From Paraspadella gotoi (Eukaryota > Chaetognatha), in NCBI GenBank assembly GCA_051294375.1, contig CM119270.1:9425530-9489529 (forward strand): a stretch of 64,000 nucleotides of DNA, given 5' to 3'. The notes below the pieces were generated by a model, which did not search any database, was not told where the DNA came from, and saw nothing but the letters and a program-made list of their open reading frames with translations. Positions 1-10,125 of this stretch are shown in pieces (the first letter of the stretch is position 1; the number at the start of each line of letters is the position of its first letter). The translations under genes were made by a program, and so were the position numbers.

Positions 1-200
1 CTTATACCAGTGGCTGCGCCAATACATGTAAATCGCTTTCAAGGCTTAAACTGAACTGTTACTGCGGTATTAATAATATTTTCTAACTTATATCTTTTTT
101 AATTTGCATCATTTTTTTTAATTTGCATCATTCTTTTCAACTTGCATCTTTTCTTATAACTCGCATCATTTTTTCAACTTACATCATACAACGTACAACG
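1..200. repeat. AT-rich DNA with imperfect ~22-bp tandem motif
   Basis: About five degenerate units built on a 'TTGCATCATTTTTT' core lie at roughly 100-190. The rest is unassigned AT-rich sequence. No coding signal is seen. Confidence 0.5.
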
Positions 201-988
201 TACCACCAGTGAACATTAATTTAAAAAACATTTATTTGATATTTTTTAATTTTCGCTTTCGCTATATTTTATATATGTACTGATGGCAGATTAGATTTCT
301 CGTCAAAAGTTGATAAAAGAAAATATAACTCATTTTTAAAAAATTCTTTCTTTATTACTTAAAGTTTAAAAAAATTAAAAAACTATATTTTAAAAAACAC
401 AAAAATTTAATTTTCAGCTTAAATTATAGGTTTTTCTAATTTTTGACCAGCTTAATGTAAGAATTTATAAAAAAGAGTTATATTTATTTTTATCAACTTT
501 TTGTGACGAATCCAAATCTGATAAAAAACCATTTAGAAATTTTAACATTTATTGGGATAGTACTATATATAAATATAGCCTAATACGTAAATAACAAAAA
601 TTATAATAATTTTTTTTATACATTAATGTTTGTAGTCGGGCATTGCCTAGGTTCACCCCGCCTATAAGCTTGACACCTTCAGTCGTGACCCTGTGGCTCA
701 TTGAGCAAAGCCATCAGATCATGACCACTTGGTACTGAGTTTAATCCCAACCCAGTACCTCCCCTGCGAGAAACGTGAGGATGGCCGTAAGCCACCTTGA
801 GGTCGTGGAAAACCCTGGTTCCAAGCCCAGGACCCCTTCCATGGCTGCTAGAGGGGGTTAAAAAGTTGCGGATAGTACTCTTCAGCCCCAAGTACTGCTT
901 TATCCACATGTTCACTAGTACAACGTTTTTCATACCTAACTTTTAGAATTTTAATTTAAGTTGAATTTAAACTTTTTACTACGCTTTA
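201..988. mobile_element. Mutator-like MITE copy A, left end decayed, split by a nested element
   Basis: This is a palindromic AT-rich element of the same family as 3276-4094, 32110-32741 and 60663-61008. Shared blocks include the 'AGTGAACATTAATTT' subterminal motif, the 'ATGACGAATCCAAATCTG'-type block and the 'TACTATATATAAATATAGCC' block. The right end is 'CTACGCTTTA', one base off the family end 'CTACGCCTTA'. The left terminal inverted repeat is not recognisable. A tRNA-like TG...CA element has inserted at 631-908 and duplicated TGTT. No transposase frame is present, so it is non-autonomous. Assignment to the Mutator group rests on the 9-bp target duplications of other copies. Confidence 0.6.
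631..908 (+). mobile_element. TG...CA element with tRNA-like segment (family B), copy 1
   Basis: The 278-bp unit begins TGTAGTCGGG and ends TATCCACA. It is flanked by a 4-bp direct repeat, TGTT, at 627-630 and 909-912, and is inserted inside the MITE at 201-988. Copies recur at 4152-4418 (reverse) and 14855-15115. TG...CA ends with 4-bp duplications are typical of LTRs (solo LTR), but there is also a tRNA-like stretch with a box-A-like 'TGGCTCATTGAG' and a degraded box B. A TATA-like 'CCGCCTATAAGC' lies near the 5' end. It could be a solo LTR of a small retroelement or an unusual SINE without a poly-A tail. Confidence 0.65.
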
Positions 989-1801
989 GTGGTCACCTCG
1001 GAATGAACCTTAGCCGTACGGTTAAGCCTTTTCCTTCAACCCTCTTAGAAGATTTGACTGGTGAGTGCTGACGCGATCCAATAGCTATTATCACGTCATA
1101 TCAAAATCAAAATAATGATTCTAAAACTGTTAAGCATTTTAAGTAGTATGGTCGGGAACAATCAACGCTTTGTTAAAAAAAAATAAATCTAAACAAGTGA
1201 CCGAAAAACGCAAAATTACCAAAATCCTGAATCGTTTACGCGATTTCTTTTTGTTGTTTGTATAAAAACGGATCTTCGGGCGAATGGATCTTCTTTTAGG
1301 TTTTGTTAGTATTTTTAGGGTTTAATTTATTATATTAACTCAATTGTAAACTATATAAAATGATATATTGACAATTTTCTCATACACACCGAGAATTCCT
1401 ACCGAAATCCTTAAACGTTTAATTCTCTTTCTGTGCCCATCGATTTTTTATTTCAAGCAGACGGCGATGGGCGCTATTCCAGGTCACGACTGTGTTCTTT
1501 ACTACCCTTTTCCTTTCTTTCTCTCTTTCTCTCTTTCTCTCTTTCTCTCTCCAATATCGCCAGGATCGCCAGGATTCTCGGTCACGACCATTCATTGTCC
1601 AATTGGCGCCCCCCCCCCGCCTCCTTCCCTCTCGCGGCCACGCCCTCCTCCTCATCTCCGCAGAGGGAGCCACCTCAACCACATCTGCTGGCCCCTTTGA
1701 TGATTTCCGGTTGGTCCTTCAGCTTAATTGGCAGCCTGACACATCGGACCTTTGCAAATTGACAACATGTTCGCGAGAGAGAAATGGAATTTATCCGCAA
1801 T
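989..1801. other. Unassigned intergenic DNA
   Basis: Mixed-composition sequence with a short pyrimidine (TC)n tract at about 1515-1553 and a C run near 1610. Open frames over the TC tract are microsatellite translations. No gene, RNA or repeat family was recognised. Confidence 0.5.
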
Positions 1802-2888
1802 TAGTGTTCCGATAACCGTTAACTGTTAACGGTTAATAACGGTTAAAAATAATTTTAACTTATAATAATATATTTATTTTAACGGTTAAATTCGGTTAAT
1901 TTTCAAATGTGATTTTTTTTCATTTTTTGGTATGAAATCTTTAAATTTAAAAAAAAGCTATTTTTTTCCTATCCTCTCTTATTCTCCTCTCCCCTTCTCA
2001 CCATATTTTTACCCCTCTCTCTCTTCTCCACTTTTCCCCTTTTTCTTCCCCCATTTCTTATCTCTCCTTTTTTCTCCCTTTTTCTCCCTTCCATGCTATA
2101 ATATATATTCAATTTAGTTAAAAATAAATAATCCTTCTTATTTTACTTTTTTCCCTCTTTAAAATGAACAAAGAAGCAAATGAAATAAAACCGAATGAAT
2201 GAAAAAAATTAATAAAAAACCGAATAAAAAAATTTTTATAAAAAATTAAAAAATTGATAATAGAAGGAAAAAATTAAAAATTAAAAATTAAAAAAGACAT
2301 TAAGGCTAATTAAAAACTAAAACTACTTTTTAATTATCTGTAAAATATATTTATTAATCAATAAATATTTTGATCAATCGATAAATCAACCAGTCTATCA
2401 ATAAATTAAAATTCATATTTATATTAATGGTCAATGACCATTGGTCATGGTTTATGAAAGACTAACAACAGAAAACAAGCGTTCAAGAAACTAACAACTA
2501 CAAAAATGAGGAAGAGAGGTAGTGAAAAAAAAATAGAAAGCAAAATGAAGAAGAGAATATACAAAATATACTAGAATTAGTATTCGATGGTATCCTTTCA
2601 TTTCGTTGCATTATGAGATTAGCAAAAATATTTGTTTTGTTACAACAACCATTTTATTTGACAGAAAAAACAGACATGTTTCGACTCTGTTTCGAGTCTT
2701 CTTCAGCGCATTCAGGAGCCAGAGTTAAAGAGAAAATACCATTAAATACTTTAGTTTGTTTTAAATCTTTATATTTTAAATTTAAAGTTAAATTATAAAA
2801 TTAACCGATCTTAACTGTTAACCGTTAAAAATGTTACTTTTAACGGTTAAGCGAATTTTCTAAAAAATTAACGGTTATCGGAACTCTA
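1802..2888. mobile_element. Non-autonomous hAT-like DNA transposon
   Basis: The terminal inverted repeats are about 21 bp. The left end starts TAGTGTTCCGATAACC and the right end, read in reverse complement, starts TAGAGTTCCGATAACC; they differ at one base. The flanks are an 8-bp duplication with one mismatch, TCCGCAAT (1794-1801) and TCCACAAT (2889-2896). The TARNG/YARNG-type terminus and 8-bp duplication are hallmarks of the hAT superfamily. Subterminal repeats of 'AACGGTTA' are clustered at both ends, as expected for transposase-binding sites. The 1087-bp interior is AT-rich with no transposase frame, and carries a nested hammerhead-like fragment near 2600-2706. Confidence 0.8.
2674..2706 (-). 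ncRNA. Hammerhead-ribozyme-like core, copy 2
   Basis: On the minus strand CTGAAGA (2706-2700) fits the hammerhead consensus CUGANGA. It is followed by a 5-bp stem II (GACTC with GAGTC, loop GAAACA), then GAAA and the self-complementary ACATGT. The downstream minus-strand sequence has an AATAAAA-type run and 'GGTTGTTGT', as in the copies at 3852 and 17120. Such minimal cores occur in Penelope-like retroelements. Stem I is not evident, so in-vitro activity is uncertain. Confidence 0.5.
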
Positions 2889-2939
2889 TCCACAATCATT
2901 GACGATAAAAGAATGACTGCCGTTAAGTTAAGTTTTAAT

Positions 2940-3225
2940 TCGAATAAGTTTTGCATAAGTTCACCCAACCTATAAGCATGACACCTTCAATTTGTGACTC
3001 AGTGGCTCAATTCAAATGAACACTATAGACTATTACTACTATTTGGGTTTCTATAAAGAGAAACTTATCAATTTCATTCTTCTTATTCTCATCTAGGATT
3101 TGGACGTTTTCCATTAATGTTTATTTAACCTTATTATTGTTTACTAAGATTGATTAATGTTTATCATTCATGCTTATAATCGGGGTGAACTTATGCAATG
3201 CTTGATTACATATGTAGTAACGGAC
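2940..3225. repeat. Inverted pair of family-B end fragments
   Basis: The 5' part of family B (TTCACCC...TATAAGCATGACACCTTCA...TGGCTCA) lies forward at about 2950-3010. A second 5' part lies reversed at about 3165-3222 (reverse complement reads GCATTGCATAAGTTCACCCC...TATAAGCATGA). The two face each other around about 150 bp. It may be a rearranged relic or a derived foldback element. Confidence 0.5.
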
Positions 3226-3745
3226 GCGACCGTTACTCGCTACTAGTATCGACAGCATTACCGACGTTGTACAGTAAGGCGTAGTAAAATTTCTAAATTT
3301 AGATTTTAATTAAAATTCTAAAAGTGAGGAACGAACAACATTATACTAATAAACATTTATGTAATAAAAAAATTATAATAAATTTTACAATTTACGCAGT
3401 AGGCCATATTTATACTTAGTCTAAACCAATAAATGTTAAAATTTCAAACAGTTTTTTAAGATTTTTTTGCAGATTTGGATTCGTCATAAAAAGTTGATAA
3501 AAAGAAATATAACTCTTTTTGAAAAATTCCTTCATTAAGTGGGTCAAAAAATTAGAATAAGCTATATATTTTAAGCTGAAAATAAAACTTTTTATATAAT
3601 ATATAGTTTTTTAAATTTTTAAACCACTTAATGAAAGAATTTTTAAAAATGATTTATATTTCTTTTAACAACTTTTGACGAGGAATTCAATCTGCAATCA
3701 AAATTAAGAAAAGCCTATTTTGAAATTTGTTCGATTTTAATAAGG

Positions 3746-3939
3746 CATTGAATTATTTTCTCTCTTTTCGTTGCTAAGTGAATATTAGGAAATGTTTATT
3801 GAGTGCCAATACAACGATTTTTTATTATCAATAGTACATGTTTCGACTCTGCTGATGAAGACTCGAACCAGCGAAGAGTCGAAACATGTACTATTGATAA
3901 TACAAATCGTTGTATTGGCACTCAATAAACATTTCCTAA
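3746..3939. mobile_element. Nested insert with 155-bp near-perfect hairpin (Penelope-like tail pair)
   Basis: The insert interrupts the MITE between 'GATTTTAATAAGG' (before 3746) and 'GATTTTATAAGG' (from 3940), an imperfect 12-13-bp target duplication. Positions 3785-3939 form a hairpin: the first ~60 bases are the reverse complement of the last ~60. The turn is a hammerhead-like core. Read outward, each arm contains GAGTCGAAACATGT followed by the same tail with 'AATCGTTGTATTGG'. This looks like two retroelement tails joined head to head, an arrangement consistent with the partial inverted or tandem copies known for Penelope-like elements. Confidence 0.55.
3852..3890 (+). ncRNA. Hammerhead-ribozyme-like core, copy 1
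   Basis: CTGATGA (3852-3858) is followed by stem II, GACTC (3860-3864) pairing with GAGTC (3876-3880), then GAAA (3881-3884) and the palindrome ACATGT (3884-3889). This is the complete conserved core order CUGANGA-helix II-GAAA-helix III. The palindromic helix III would need dimerisation or would be very short. The flanking arms form a competing long hairpin here. Confidence 0.55.
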
Positions 3940-4151
3940 GATTTTATAAGGATAGTACTATATATAATATAGCCTACTGGCGAAAATTAAAAAACATAAA
4001 ATAATTTTTTTTTAATAAATTAATGTTCACTGATGGTATGTTGTTCATAATTGACTTTTCAGAATTTTCGTATGTAACTTTCACTACGCCGATACTGTAC
4101 AGTGAGTGTACTCTGTACAGTACAGTGTACACCTGAGTGTGTTTGTAAATT

Positions 4152-4418
4152 TGTGGGATAAACGCTAAGTGGGCAGAGATGACTATCCGTAACTTCTATA
4201 ATCCCCTCTAGCAGACATGGAACGGGTCCTGGGCTTTGGAACCAGGCTTTGAGGGTTACCGGCCATCCTCACTCTTCCCGCAGGTAAGGTATCTCGGGTT
4301 TGGGATTGAACCCGGTACCTAGTGGTCATGAGCGATGGCTTTACCTCAATGAGCCACCGGGTCACACTGAAAGTGTCATGCTTATAGGCGGGGTGAACCT
4401 AGGCAATGCCCGACTACA
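4152..4418 (-). mobile_element. TG...CA element with tRNA-like segment (family B), copy 2, best tRNA match
   Basis: On the minus strand it starts TGTAGTCGGGCATTGCC and ends TTATCCCACA. The flanks on the plus strand are AATT (4148-4151) and AATA (4419-4422). This copy keeps an intact Pol III box B, GGTTCAATCCC (reverse complement of 4302-4312), about 50 bases after a box-A-like TGGCTCATTGAGG. Between them lies an anticodon-arm-like stretch with loop CTCATGA. That arrangement matches a tRNA-derived region. There is no poly-A or simple-repeat tail, and the TG...CA ends favour an LTR-type boundary. Confidence 0.65.
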
Positions 4419-4422
4419 AATA

Positions 4423-4917
4423 GCCATAGCCGATGAAATTTTAATGCTAATGTATACAGCGTTAAAATAATCTATCATGACCATAGATTATAAGTATTTT
4501 TTGTCAAAAATGCTTTTTTCTGAGAGTAATAGCCTAATTAAAAATAGTATATTATTATATTAAGCAAAAAATATTTTTTTAAAATCTTAAAATTTTTTGA
4601 TGGATTCTGATAGAGCATAAAAAGTTAAACGAGAAATATAACTACAGCTTTTAAAAATTCTTACGTTTTTTAAGTGAAAATATTTTTATCTGAATCTGGT
4701 CTTAAAATTTAAAAATTCTTTAAAAAAATTTTGGGCTTTCCTATCTATAAATAAAAATTTAAAAATTAATTATGAGGGATGGATTGATAGAGAGCCATAT
4801 TAGAAATTTTTTGTCCATTGAAAGTATTCTTAAAAATGTCTAAATATTCGTTTGAGCATGTACTCACTCTAAATTTTTGACTCACCCCATTGAGTGCGGC
4901 TACCCCTACTACAGATT
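4423..4917. mobile_element. AT-rich MITE, second family, copy 1
   Basis: The terminal regions are inverted: left 'AGCCATAGCCGATGAAAT', right 'GAGTGCGGCTACCCCTACTA'. The right half ('CTATCTATAAATAAAAATT' ... 'TTTTTGACTCACCCCATTGA') recurs at 6412-6568 and 19013-19556. No coding frame is present. The superfamily is not determined because I could not define a target duplication. Confidence 0.5.
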
Positions 4918-5434
4918 TACTATGCCGATGAATATTTTGAAAGTAAAAAGAGAAAATTAACTCATTCAACAGAAAAAATGTAAATAACAACCATAAAAAA
5001 TCCCACTCAGATTGCATCAAAATGTCTTATCACTGCCCCCAAAAAAGTAAGTTTCTATATCTATTTCTCTATATTTCTCTCTCTATTCTATCTCTCTCTT
5101 CTCTTTCTCTCTTCTCTATCACTATCTCTCTCGCTTATTTTCCAATGGCGATATTACTATCTTCAATTTTTAATAATGACGGTTATGACAAGTCTTCTGA
5201 TAGCAAAAGCGGCGAAACAATTTTTTCGGCCTCCGATCGCTTCCCTGATTGATGATTTTTCAAATAGCAACAAATAAAAAAATTAAAGAAATAAAAATAA
5301 AGAATGTTTATTTTAAAAAAAATGTGTAAATAAAAATAGGGGGAAAAATCTTAAAAGAGTAGTGATCTCGTCAGACGGCACTATCAAAGAAAATTAATGA
5401 AAAAATCCGAGAAAAAAAAAGAATGATTGATGCG
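4918..5434. other. Unassigned DNA with TC-rich tract
   Basis: Pyrimidine-rich tract at about 5050-5130; otherwise AT-rich. No supported gene. Confidence 0.4.
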
Positions 5435-5650
5435 ATAACGAATTATTGATGTAATAGTAATTGATTGATGTAATAGTAATTTATTGATGTAATAGGAATT
5501 TATTATTAATGCAAAGATAGCCAAAGATTGATGCAATGATAACCAAATATTGATGCGATGATAACCAAAGGATTGATGTGATGATAATTAACGGATTGAA
5601 GCGATAACCAAAGATTGATTCGATGATAACCAAATTATGGATGCGATGGC
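5435..5650. repeat. Minisatellite, ~22-bp unit
   Basis: About ten degenerate units of 'ATTGATGCGATGATAACCAA' type. A related motif, 'CATTCATTGATGCGATGATA', recurs as four 24-bp units at 6168-6250. Confidence 0.75.
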
Positions 5651-6167
5651 AAAAATGGCGAGTCCAAGAAGCTGGCGAATTTATTGCATCTTCGGTTGGT
5701 GGGGAGACCCAGACAACGGAGAAGCAGATGCAGTTGCAGTTTTTTTCAAAGCCAAGACAAAATTGCGATTCGCGCAAAGAAATTAGTGTAGCTAAGGACT
5801 AAGGGAGGCGATACTGTGGGCCCCAACGCCTTCAGGCCCTCTAGCGCCACTCTATTGCCACGCCTACTCTGAAGAGAGAGTCTTTTCTCATTGATCCAAT
5901 TATCGTTTAAGTAAACTCTCTTTTGTTTATTTGCTCACTTTTTGCCTATACTCTCTGCAGAGGCAATAAAGAAGGACTAATTCAAATCTCCAGAAAAGTA
6001 GGTTTAGTTAGCTAGTTTGACATAAAAAATGAAACATGAAAAATACTTAATTTACATTGTTTGCAAGATTTTTGAACGACATCACAATCATTTTGGTTCT
6101 CAAACATCTGGATTGTTCTTCTAGACAGGAACTAGACAATATGAAATAGTGCCTTCAAAATAATAAT
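5651..6167. other. Unassigned intergenic DNA
   Basis: No open frame with protein-like composition and an ATG start, and no recognised repeat. A short GC-richer patch lies at about 5810-5870. Confidence 0.4.
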
Positions 6168-6352
6168 CATTCATTGATGCGATGATGTTCATTCATTGAT
6201 GAGATGATAGTCATTCATTGATGCGATAATAGTTATTCATTGACGCGATAAGTCAATGAGAGAGAGAGAGAGAGAAAGAAAGAGAGAGAGAGATAAAGAA
6301 AGAGAGAGAGAGAGCAAAAAAGAGAGAGAGAGAGAGAAAAAAAAGATAGAGA
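6168..6352. repeat. 24-bp minisatellite followed by (GA)n microsatellite
   Basis: Four units at 6168-6250 related to the minisatellite at 5435, then interrupted (GA)n/(GAAA)n to 6352. Confidence 0.75.
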
Positions 6353-6411
6353 GAAGCTGGACAGCCGCTGCAGAGCTGAATTCATTTTTAGACGAATCTG
6401 AATAAGGACCA

Positions 6412-6568
6412 ACCCCTTTCCTATCTATAATTAAATATTAAAAAATAAATATTTGAGTATAGAGCCATATAAAAATTGTTTTGTATATTGAAAGTATACT
6501 TAAAAATGTATAAATTTTTGTATATAAATTTTTGACTCACCCCATTGAGTGGGGCTACCTCTATTCAG
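6412..6568. mobile_element. AT-rich MITE, second family, right-end fragment
   Basis: Matches the right portion of 4423-4917, from 'CCTATCTATAATTAAATATT' through 'GACTCACCCCATTGAGTG' and the terminal 'GGGGCTACC'. The left half is absent. Confidence 0.5.
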
Positions 6569-6914
6569 AAGAAAAAAAGAGAGAGAGAGAGAGCAACATA
6601 TAATTAAAAGAGAGTGAAGCTGGACTGCCGCTGGACAGCCGCTGCAGAGAAAAAGAAAGAGAGAGAGCGACATATAAGTAAAAAAAAAGAGAAAGAAGCT
6701 GGACAGCCCCATTACTCGTCCAAAAAACAGCAGTCCTTATGACGCTGGAGTTAGCACGAGCTCCTCCTAACCTAAAGGACTCGGGTTCGTGCTTTCCTGA
6801 TCCATACAAGAAAGTCGGCATATATATATACCATCTTGGAAAATGAATAAGTCACCAAATTTTAAAGTTAGTTAATTGTATATTAAAATTTAAATATAAC
6901 AGAAAAAATGGGTA
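6569..6914. repeat. Interrupted (GA)n blocks with duplicated 'AAGCTGGAC...GCCGCTG' segments
   Basis: Two or three copies of a short segment ('GAAGCTGGACAGCCGCTGCAGAG' type) alternate with GA tracts here, and again at 6353-6390 and 8460-8490. A (TA)n run at 6822-6831 precedes the transposase region. Confidence 0.5.
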
Positions 6915-7919
6915 TCAATATGTAGTGTGACCTCCCTTGCTCTTCACAACTTCATTTATTCTGTTCGGCATTGAATCATAGAGCGACTGTAGGTATTCCA
7001 AGGAGAGGTTATCCCAAACTTTTTTGATAAGTCGTTTCATGGCTTGCAGAGATGTTGGACATTTGTTTCTCAGTCGATTTTTCATCTCTGACCACACATT
7101 TTCGATCGGATTGAGATCCAGAGAGTTCCCAGGCCAGTCAGGTAGAAGTTTAACCCCATTTTGGCGATACCACTCTTTTGTCTCCTTGGCTCGATGTGGA
7201 AGGGCGTTGTCTTCCATAAAAACTCCACCTCGGACGAATTCCTTTATCATCGCTTCCTCCAGAATTTCTCTGTATTTGGCGCTATCAGCGCGTCCCGAAA
7301 TGAAGATTAACTTTGACTTGGCACGGGAAGAGATTGCACCGAACACCATGACCTTCGGTTGCTGCTTAACCGTCTGCAATATGCAATGAGGATGCAATGC
7401 TTCGCCGACGCGACGTCGAACGTGTTGATTCCTCCCATATTCTCTTAGTTGAAACCAGGATTCATCGCTGAACCGAACTCGGGACCAATGAGCAACTGAC
7501 CAGATGACTTTTCGCAAAAGATAATCTTTTTTGACGCATTGCTGCAGTTTGAGTGGCTTTTGTCGTGGTTTTCTCGCCTGAATCCCTCGTTCCACCAAAC
7601 GGTTGTTCACAGTTTTACGTCAAACCTTTACTCCAGATTTTGTCATCCACTTTTTCCGAAGGCTCACAGTTGAATCGAATCGGTTTTGTAGTGCCAAGTT
7701 CTCCAGTTGTCGATCCTGAGCCTTGGTTGTGGCCCGTTGCTTCCCGGAACCTATTTTTCTTTTAGTGTTGCCAGCATCACGGTAAGATTTGACCAGCCGC
7801 TGCACACTTCGAAGATTCACTCTTAGCTGCTTAGATATGGAAGTATTCTTGATACCCGCTTTATGCAATTCAATTATAGATGCACGTTGATCACTTGTAA
7901 AATGCCAACGTTGAGGCAT
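6915..7919 (-). pseudogene. Tc1-type transposase (DDE), one in-frame stop
   Basis: Reading from ATG at 7919 (start MPQRWHFTSDQRA) gives a 334-codon frame ending at 6915, the usual Tc1 transposase size. Codon 100 is TGA (7620-7622), and the frame continues unchanged on both sides (...KSGVKV stop RKTVNNRL...), so a single point mutation broke it. Residues ~1-60 form the first helix-turn-helix DNA-binding domain; a GRPR-like basic patch (GSGKQR) follows, then a second HTH. The catalytic triad is visible: D in FSDESWF, D in MEDNALPHRA, E in LNPIENVW. The second D and the E are separated by 35 residues because of an extra residue in LLPDWPG, so it is DD35E by my count, not the canonical DD34E. Upstream minus-strand codons before 7919 are low-complexity hydrophobic and not part of the protein. 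I could not identify terminal inverted repeats. It would have catalysed cut-and-paste at TA sites. Confidence 0.92.
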
Positions 7920-8159
7920 AATAAAAAAATACAGTGTAAAATAAAAAAAAATGAAGGAAAAAATTATTAAAATCTGAAATACGCCAAACGCAAAAAGAAA
8001 AAAAAAATTGATCTCCTTCTTTTCTTTCCTCTGCGCTGACAGCAATTTTAATCAAAATCTAACATAAACCGGCTCCATTTGATTGAAAATCGCCAAGCTT
8101 TCTGGAAATATAATTTTTTTATTTCGATTATGTTAGGAAGGTGTTTAAAAATGATCGAG
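7920..8159. other. Transposon flank, no recognised terminus
   Basis: AT-rich DNA upstream of the transposase. I searched for an inverted match with 6820-6914 and saw none convincing. Confidence 0.3.
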
Positions 8160-8365
8160 AAGTTTGGCGACTTATTCATTGAAAGCTTATTTGGCGACTT
8201 ATTCATTGAAAGCTTGCAGGGACCTGCTATGTCATTATCTTGTAAGAGTGATGGAGGCCTTAAACCACCAAAGCCTGTCCAAAGTCAGGGGCAAGATAGC
8301 TTATTTATTAAATGAATGGATAATTTTTATATTGGTTGTACCAATTTCATATATATAAATTTTTT
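8160..8365 (+). repeat. Dispersed repeat R3, single copy with a short internal duplication
   Basis: Contains 'AAAGCTTGCAGGGACCTGC', 'GTAAGAGTGATGGAGGCC' and 'AAATGAATGGATAATTTT', shared with the tandem block at 49640-50600 and the reversed fragment at 57781-57935. A 27-bp segment ('GGCGACTTATTCATTGAAAG') is duplicated at 8164-8213. Open frames here are not conserved among copies, so a protein is unlikely. Confidence 0.65.
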
Positions 8366-8394
8366 TTATAAATAAAACAACAAATGCGTGTTAT

Positions 8395-8425
8395 GTGAGA
8401 AAGAGAGAGAGAGAAAAAAAGAGAG

Positions 8426-8461
<36 letters not shown>
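8395..8461. repeat. (GA)n microsatellite
   Basis: Interrupted, then pure GA, followed by the 'GAAGCTGGACTGCC' segment also seen near 6356 and 6610. Confidence 0.9.
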
Positions 8462-8462
<1 letters not shown>

Positions 8463-9340
8463 CTGGACTGCCACTGCAGAGCCTGAACTCGTTTTTAGAC
8501 AAATCAACTCCCTATGATATCACACTTTTAATAAAATCATTTGTAATTGATAGTAGTTTGTAGAGAAGTTCCGTCTCTCTATGCCGCTCCAAGCAATATC
8601 AGTTGGTCCAGGAAAGACTCGGCTATATACCGCAACCGACAAGGCATCCACTGACTCTATACTGTCAATAAATCTCGACGAAAAATGTAGAAGAAATCGT
8701 AAAGAAATCAAAATATAATCGAGATATTACGCGGGCCATATCCTTGCAGTTTAAACTGTTAAACTTCGCGCAGTTCCGGGGAAGAGAACTATAAGTTCAC
8801 CGCAACTACGCCCTGCGGCGGCCTTCGCCGGGGATATCATCCCGGCAAATCCCCGCCCCAATTCATGACGGGGACGAGAAATGGCCCACTCTCTCTCTCT
8901 CTCTCTCTTTCACTCTCTTTCTGTTTCTCTTTGTCTCTCAAAAGTTCCTTATTTTTTAATATATTTTTAATTACTACAGAAATATTAATGACAGAAGAGG
9001 TAAGACAAAAAAAAGACAAAAAGAAAGATATGAAAAAAATGAAAAAAAATAAAGAAAGAAGGAAAAAAAGAAAGAAAAAATTACTAATTATTATTAATTG
9101 ATAATTGTTATTATTGATTAGTTGGTTATTCTGTTTTGTTTTTATTTTAATTTAATTTAGTTTTTTTAAAAAGATAATTAATAAAAAACATAGAATATAG
9201 TTTTATTTTATATTTTTAATTCAGAAGATTTAAAATCAATTACATGTATCTATCGTATCAATCAGACCATTTTCATTTAAAAGGGAAAAAAAGAAAGAGA
9301 AGAGTGCAGAGAAGTAAGAAAAAAAAAAAAAAAAATACAG
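8462..9340. other. Unassigned DNA
   Basis: A GC-richer patch with CGGCGGCC/GGGGAT motifs at 8780-8880, a (TC)n tract at 8887-8910 and AT-rich DNA after that. No gene is supported. Confidence 0.4.
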
Positions 9341-9341
9341 T

Positions 9342-9380
<39 letters not shown>
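9341..9380. repeat. (GA)n microsatellite
   Basis: Nearly pure GA, followed by a short (ATTG)n run. Confidence 0.9.
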
Positions 9381-9382
<2 letters not shown>

Positions 9383-9960
9383 ATTGATTGATTTATTTAT
9401 TATGCTCAAAATATGAATGTTTAACACAGTAACAATGTAACAGTTAATGAGCCGTAACATATACATGTATGTACACATTTTAAAGAAATGTAAATAAAAT
9501 AACAAAACAAAAAATACAAAGTGGACTAATTATATACATAGTTTTAAATTTCAGTATTTACACATAGATCCCGTTCCTTTTTTAACGTTCCACACTCTCT
9601 CTATCCGAATCATCGATATGCTTTATTTTTTTTGATTCTATTGGTCTATTGTTCTCTTCCGTCCGCGGCTCAGGTCGCGGACCTGACTCGAACCTGACCC
9701 CGACGGGTCATTCTCTTCTCTTCTCTTCTCTTCTCTTTCTCTCTCGCAGCGGCATCCGGGTTTCGATGATCAGAGTCCGTGAAAGTCGCGGATCGAGACT
9801 CTCTTCTGCTCTTTCCTTAATAAATCATTTTTTTAAAAAAAATTGAAAAATAAAAATTATATTTTTTTAATTTAAAATGTCTACAGGTGTTCGTGATCGT
9901 TCGTGATCTACTATTCGAATTTTGATTCCACTTGATTTTTATATTTTTGCTATGCTTCAG
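9381..9960. other. Unassigned DNA
   Basis: Contains a 5-bp (TCTCT) tandem at about 9711-9745 and CpG-containing patches at 9660-9700. No supported gene. Confidence 0.4.
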
Positions 9961-10039
9961 TAGACAGAGAGAGAGAAGAAAGTGAGAGAGAGATAAGAAT
10001 AGAAAAAAATAAAAAAAAGAAATAGAGAGAGATAGAGAT

Positions 10040-10079
<40 letters not shown>

Positions 10080-10125
10080 AAATAGAAAAAGAAAAAGAGA
10101 AAGGTAGACAGAGAGAGATAAATAA
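9961..10125. repeat. (GA)n-rich microsatellite block
   Basis: Interrupted GA/GATA/GAAA tracts with a pure GA core near 10045-10076. Confidence 0.85.

Larger units (their letters stand above)
3276..4094. mobile_element. Mutator-like MITE copy B
   Basis: It begins AAGGCGTAGTAAAATTTC and ends with the inverted 'CACTACGCC(GAT)A'. The flanks are TTGTACAGT (3267-3275) and CTGTACAGT (4095-4103), a 9-bp target duplication with one mismatch. The body is palindromic and AT-rich and matches the copies at 201, 32110 and 60663. Without a 194-bp nested insert (3746-3939) the length is about 625 bp, close to the 632 bp of the 32-kb copy. Confidence 0.75.

Noticed and set aside
1368-2117. Overlapping Ser/Pro/Phe-rich frames
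   Set aside because: Translations of a pyrimidine tract; no ATG-started, non-repetitive coding segment.
4300-4375. Genuine tRNA gene
   Set aside because: Box A and box B are present but acceptor-stem pairing is not seen and the segment is part of a repeated element.
6822-8100. Terminal inverted repeats for the Tc1 element
   Set aside because: Weak GTTAG/AATTG similarities only; not convincing enough to set element ends.
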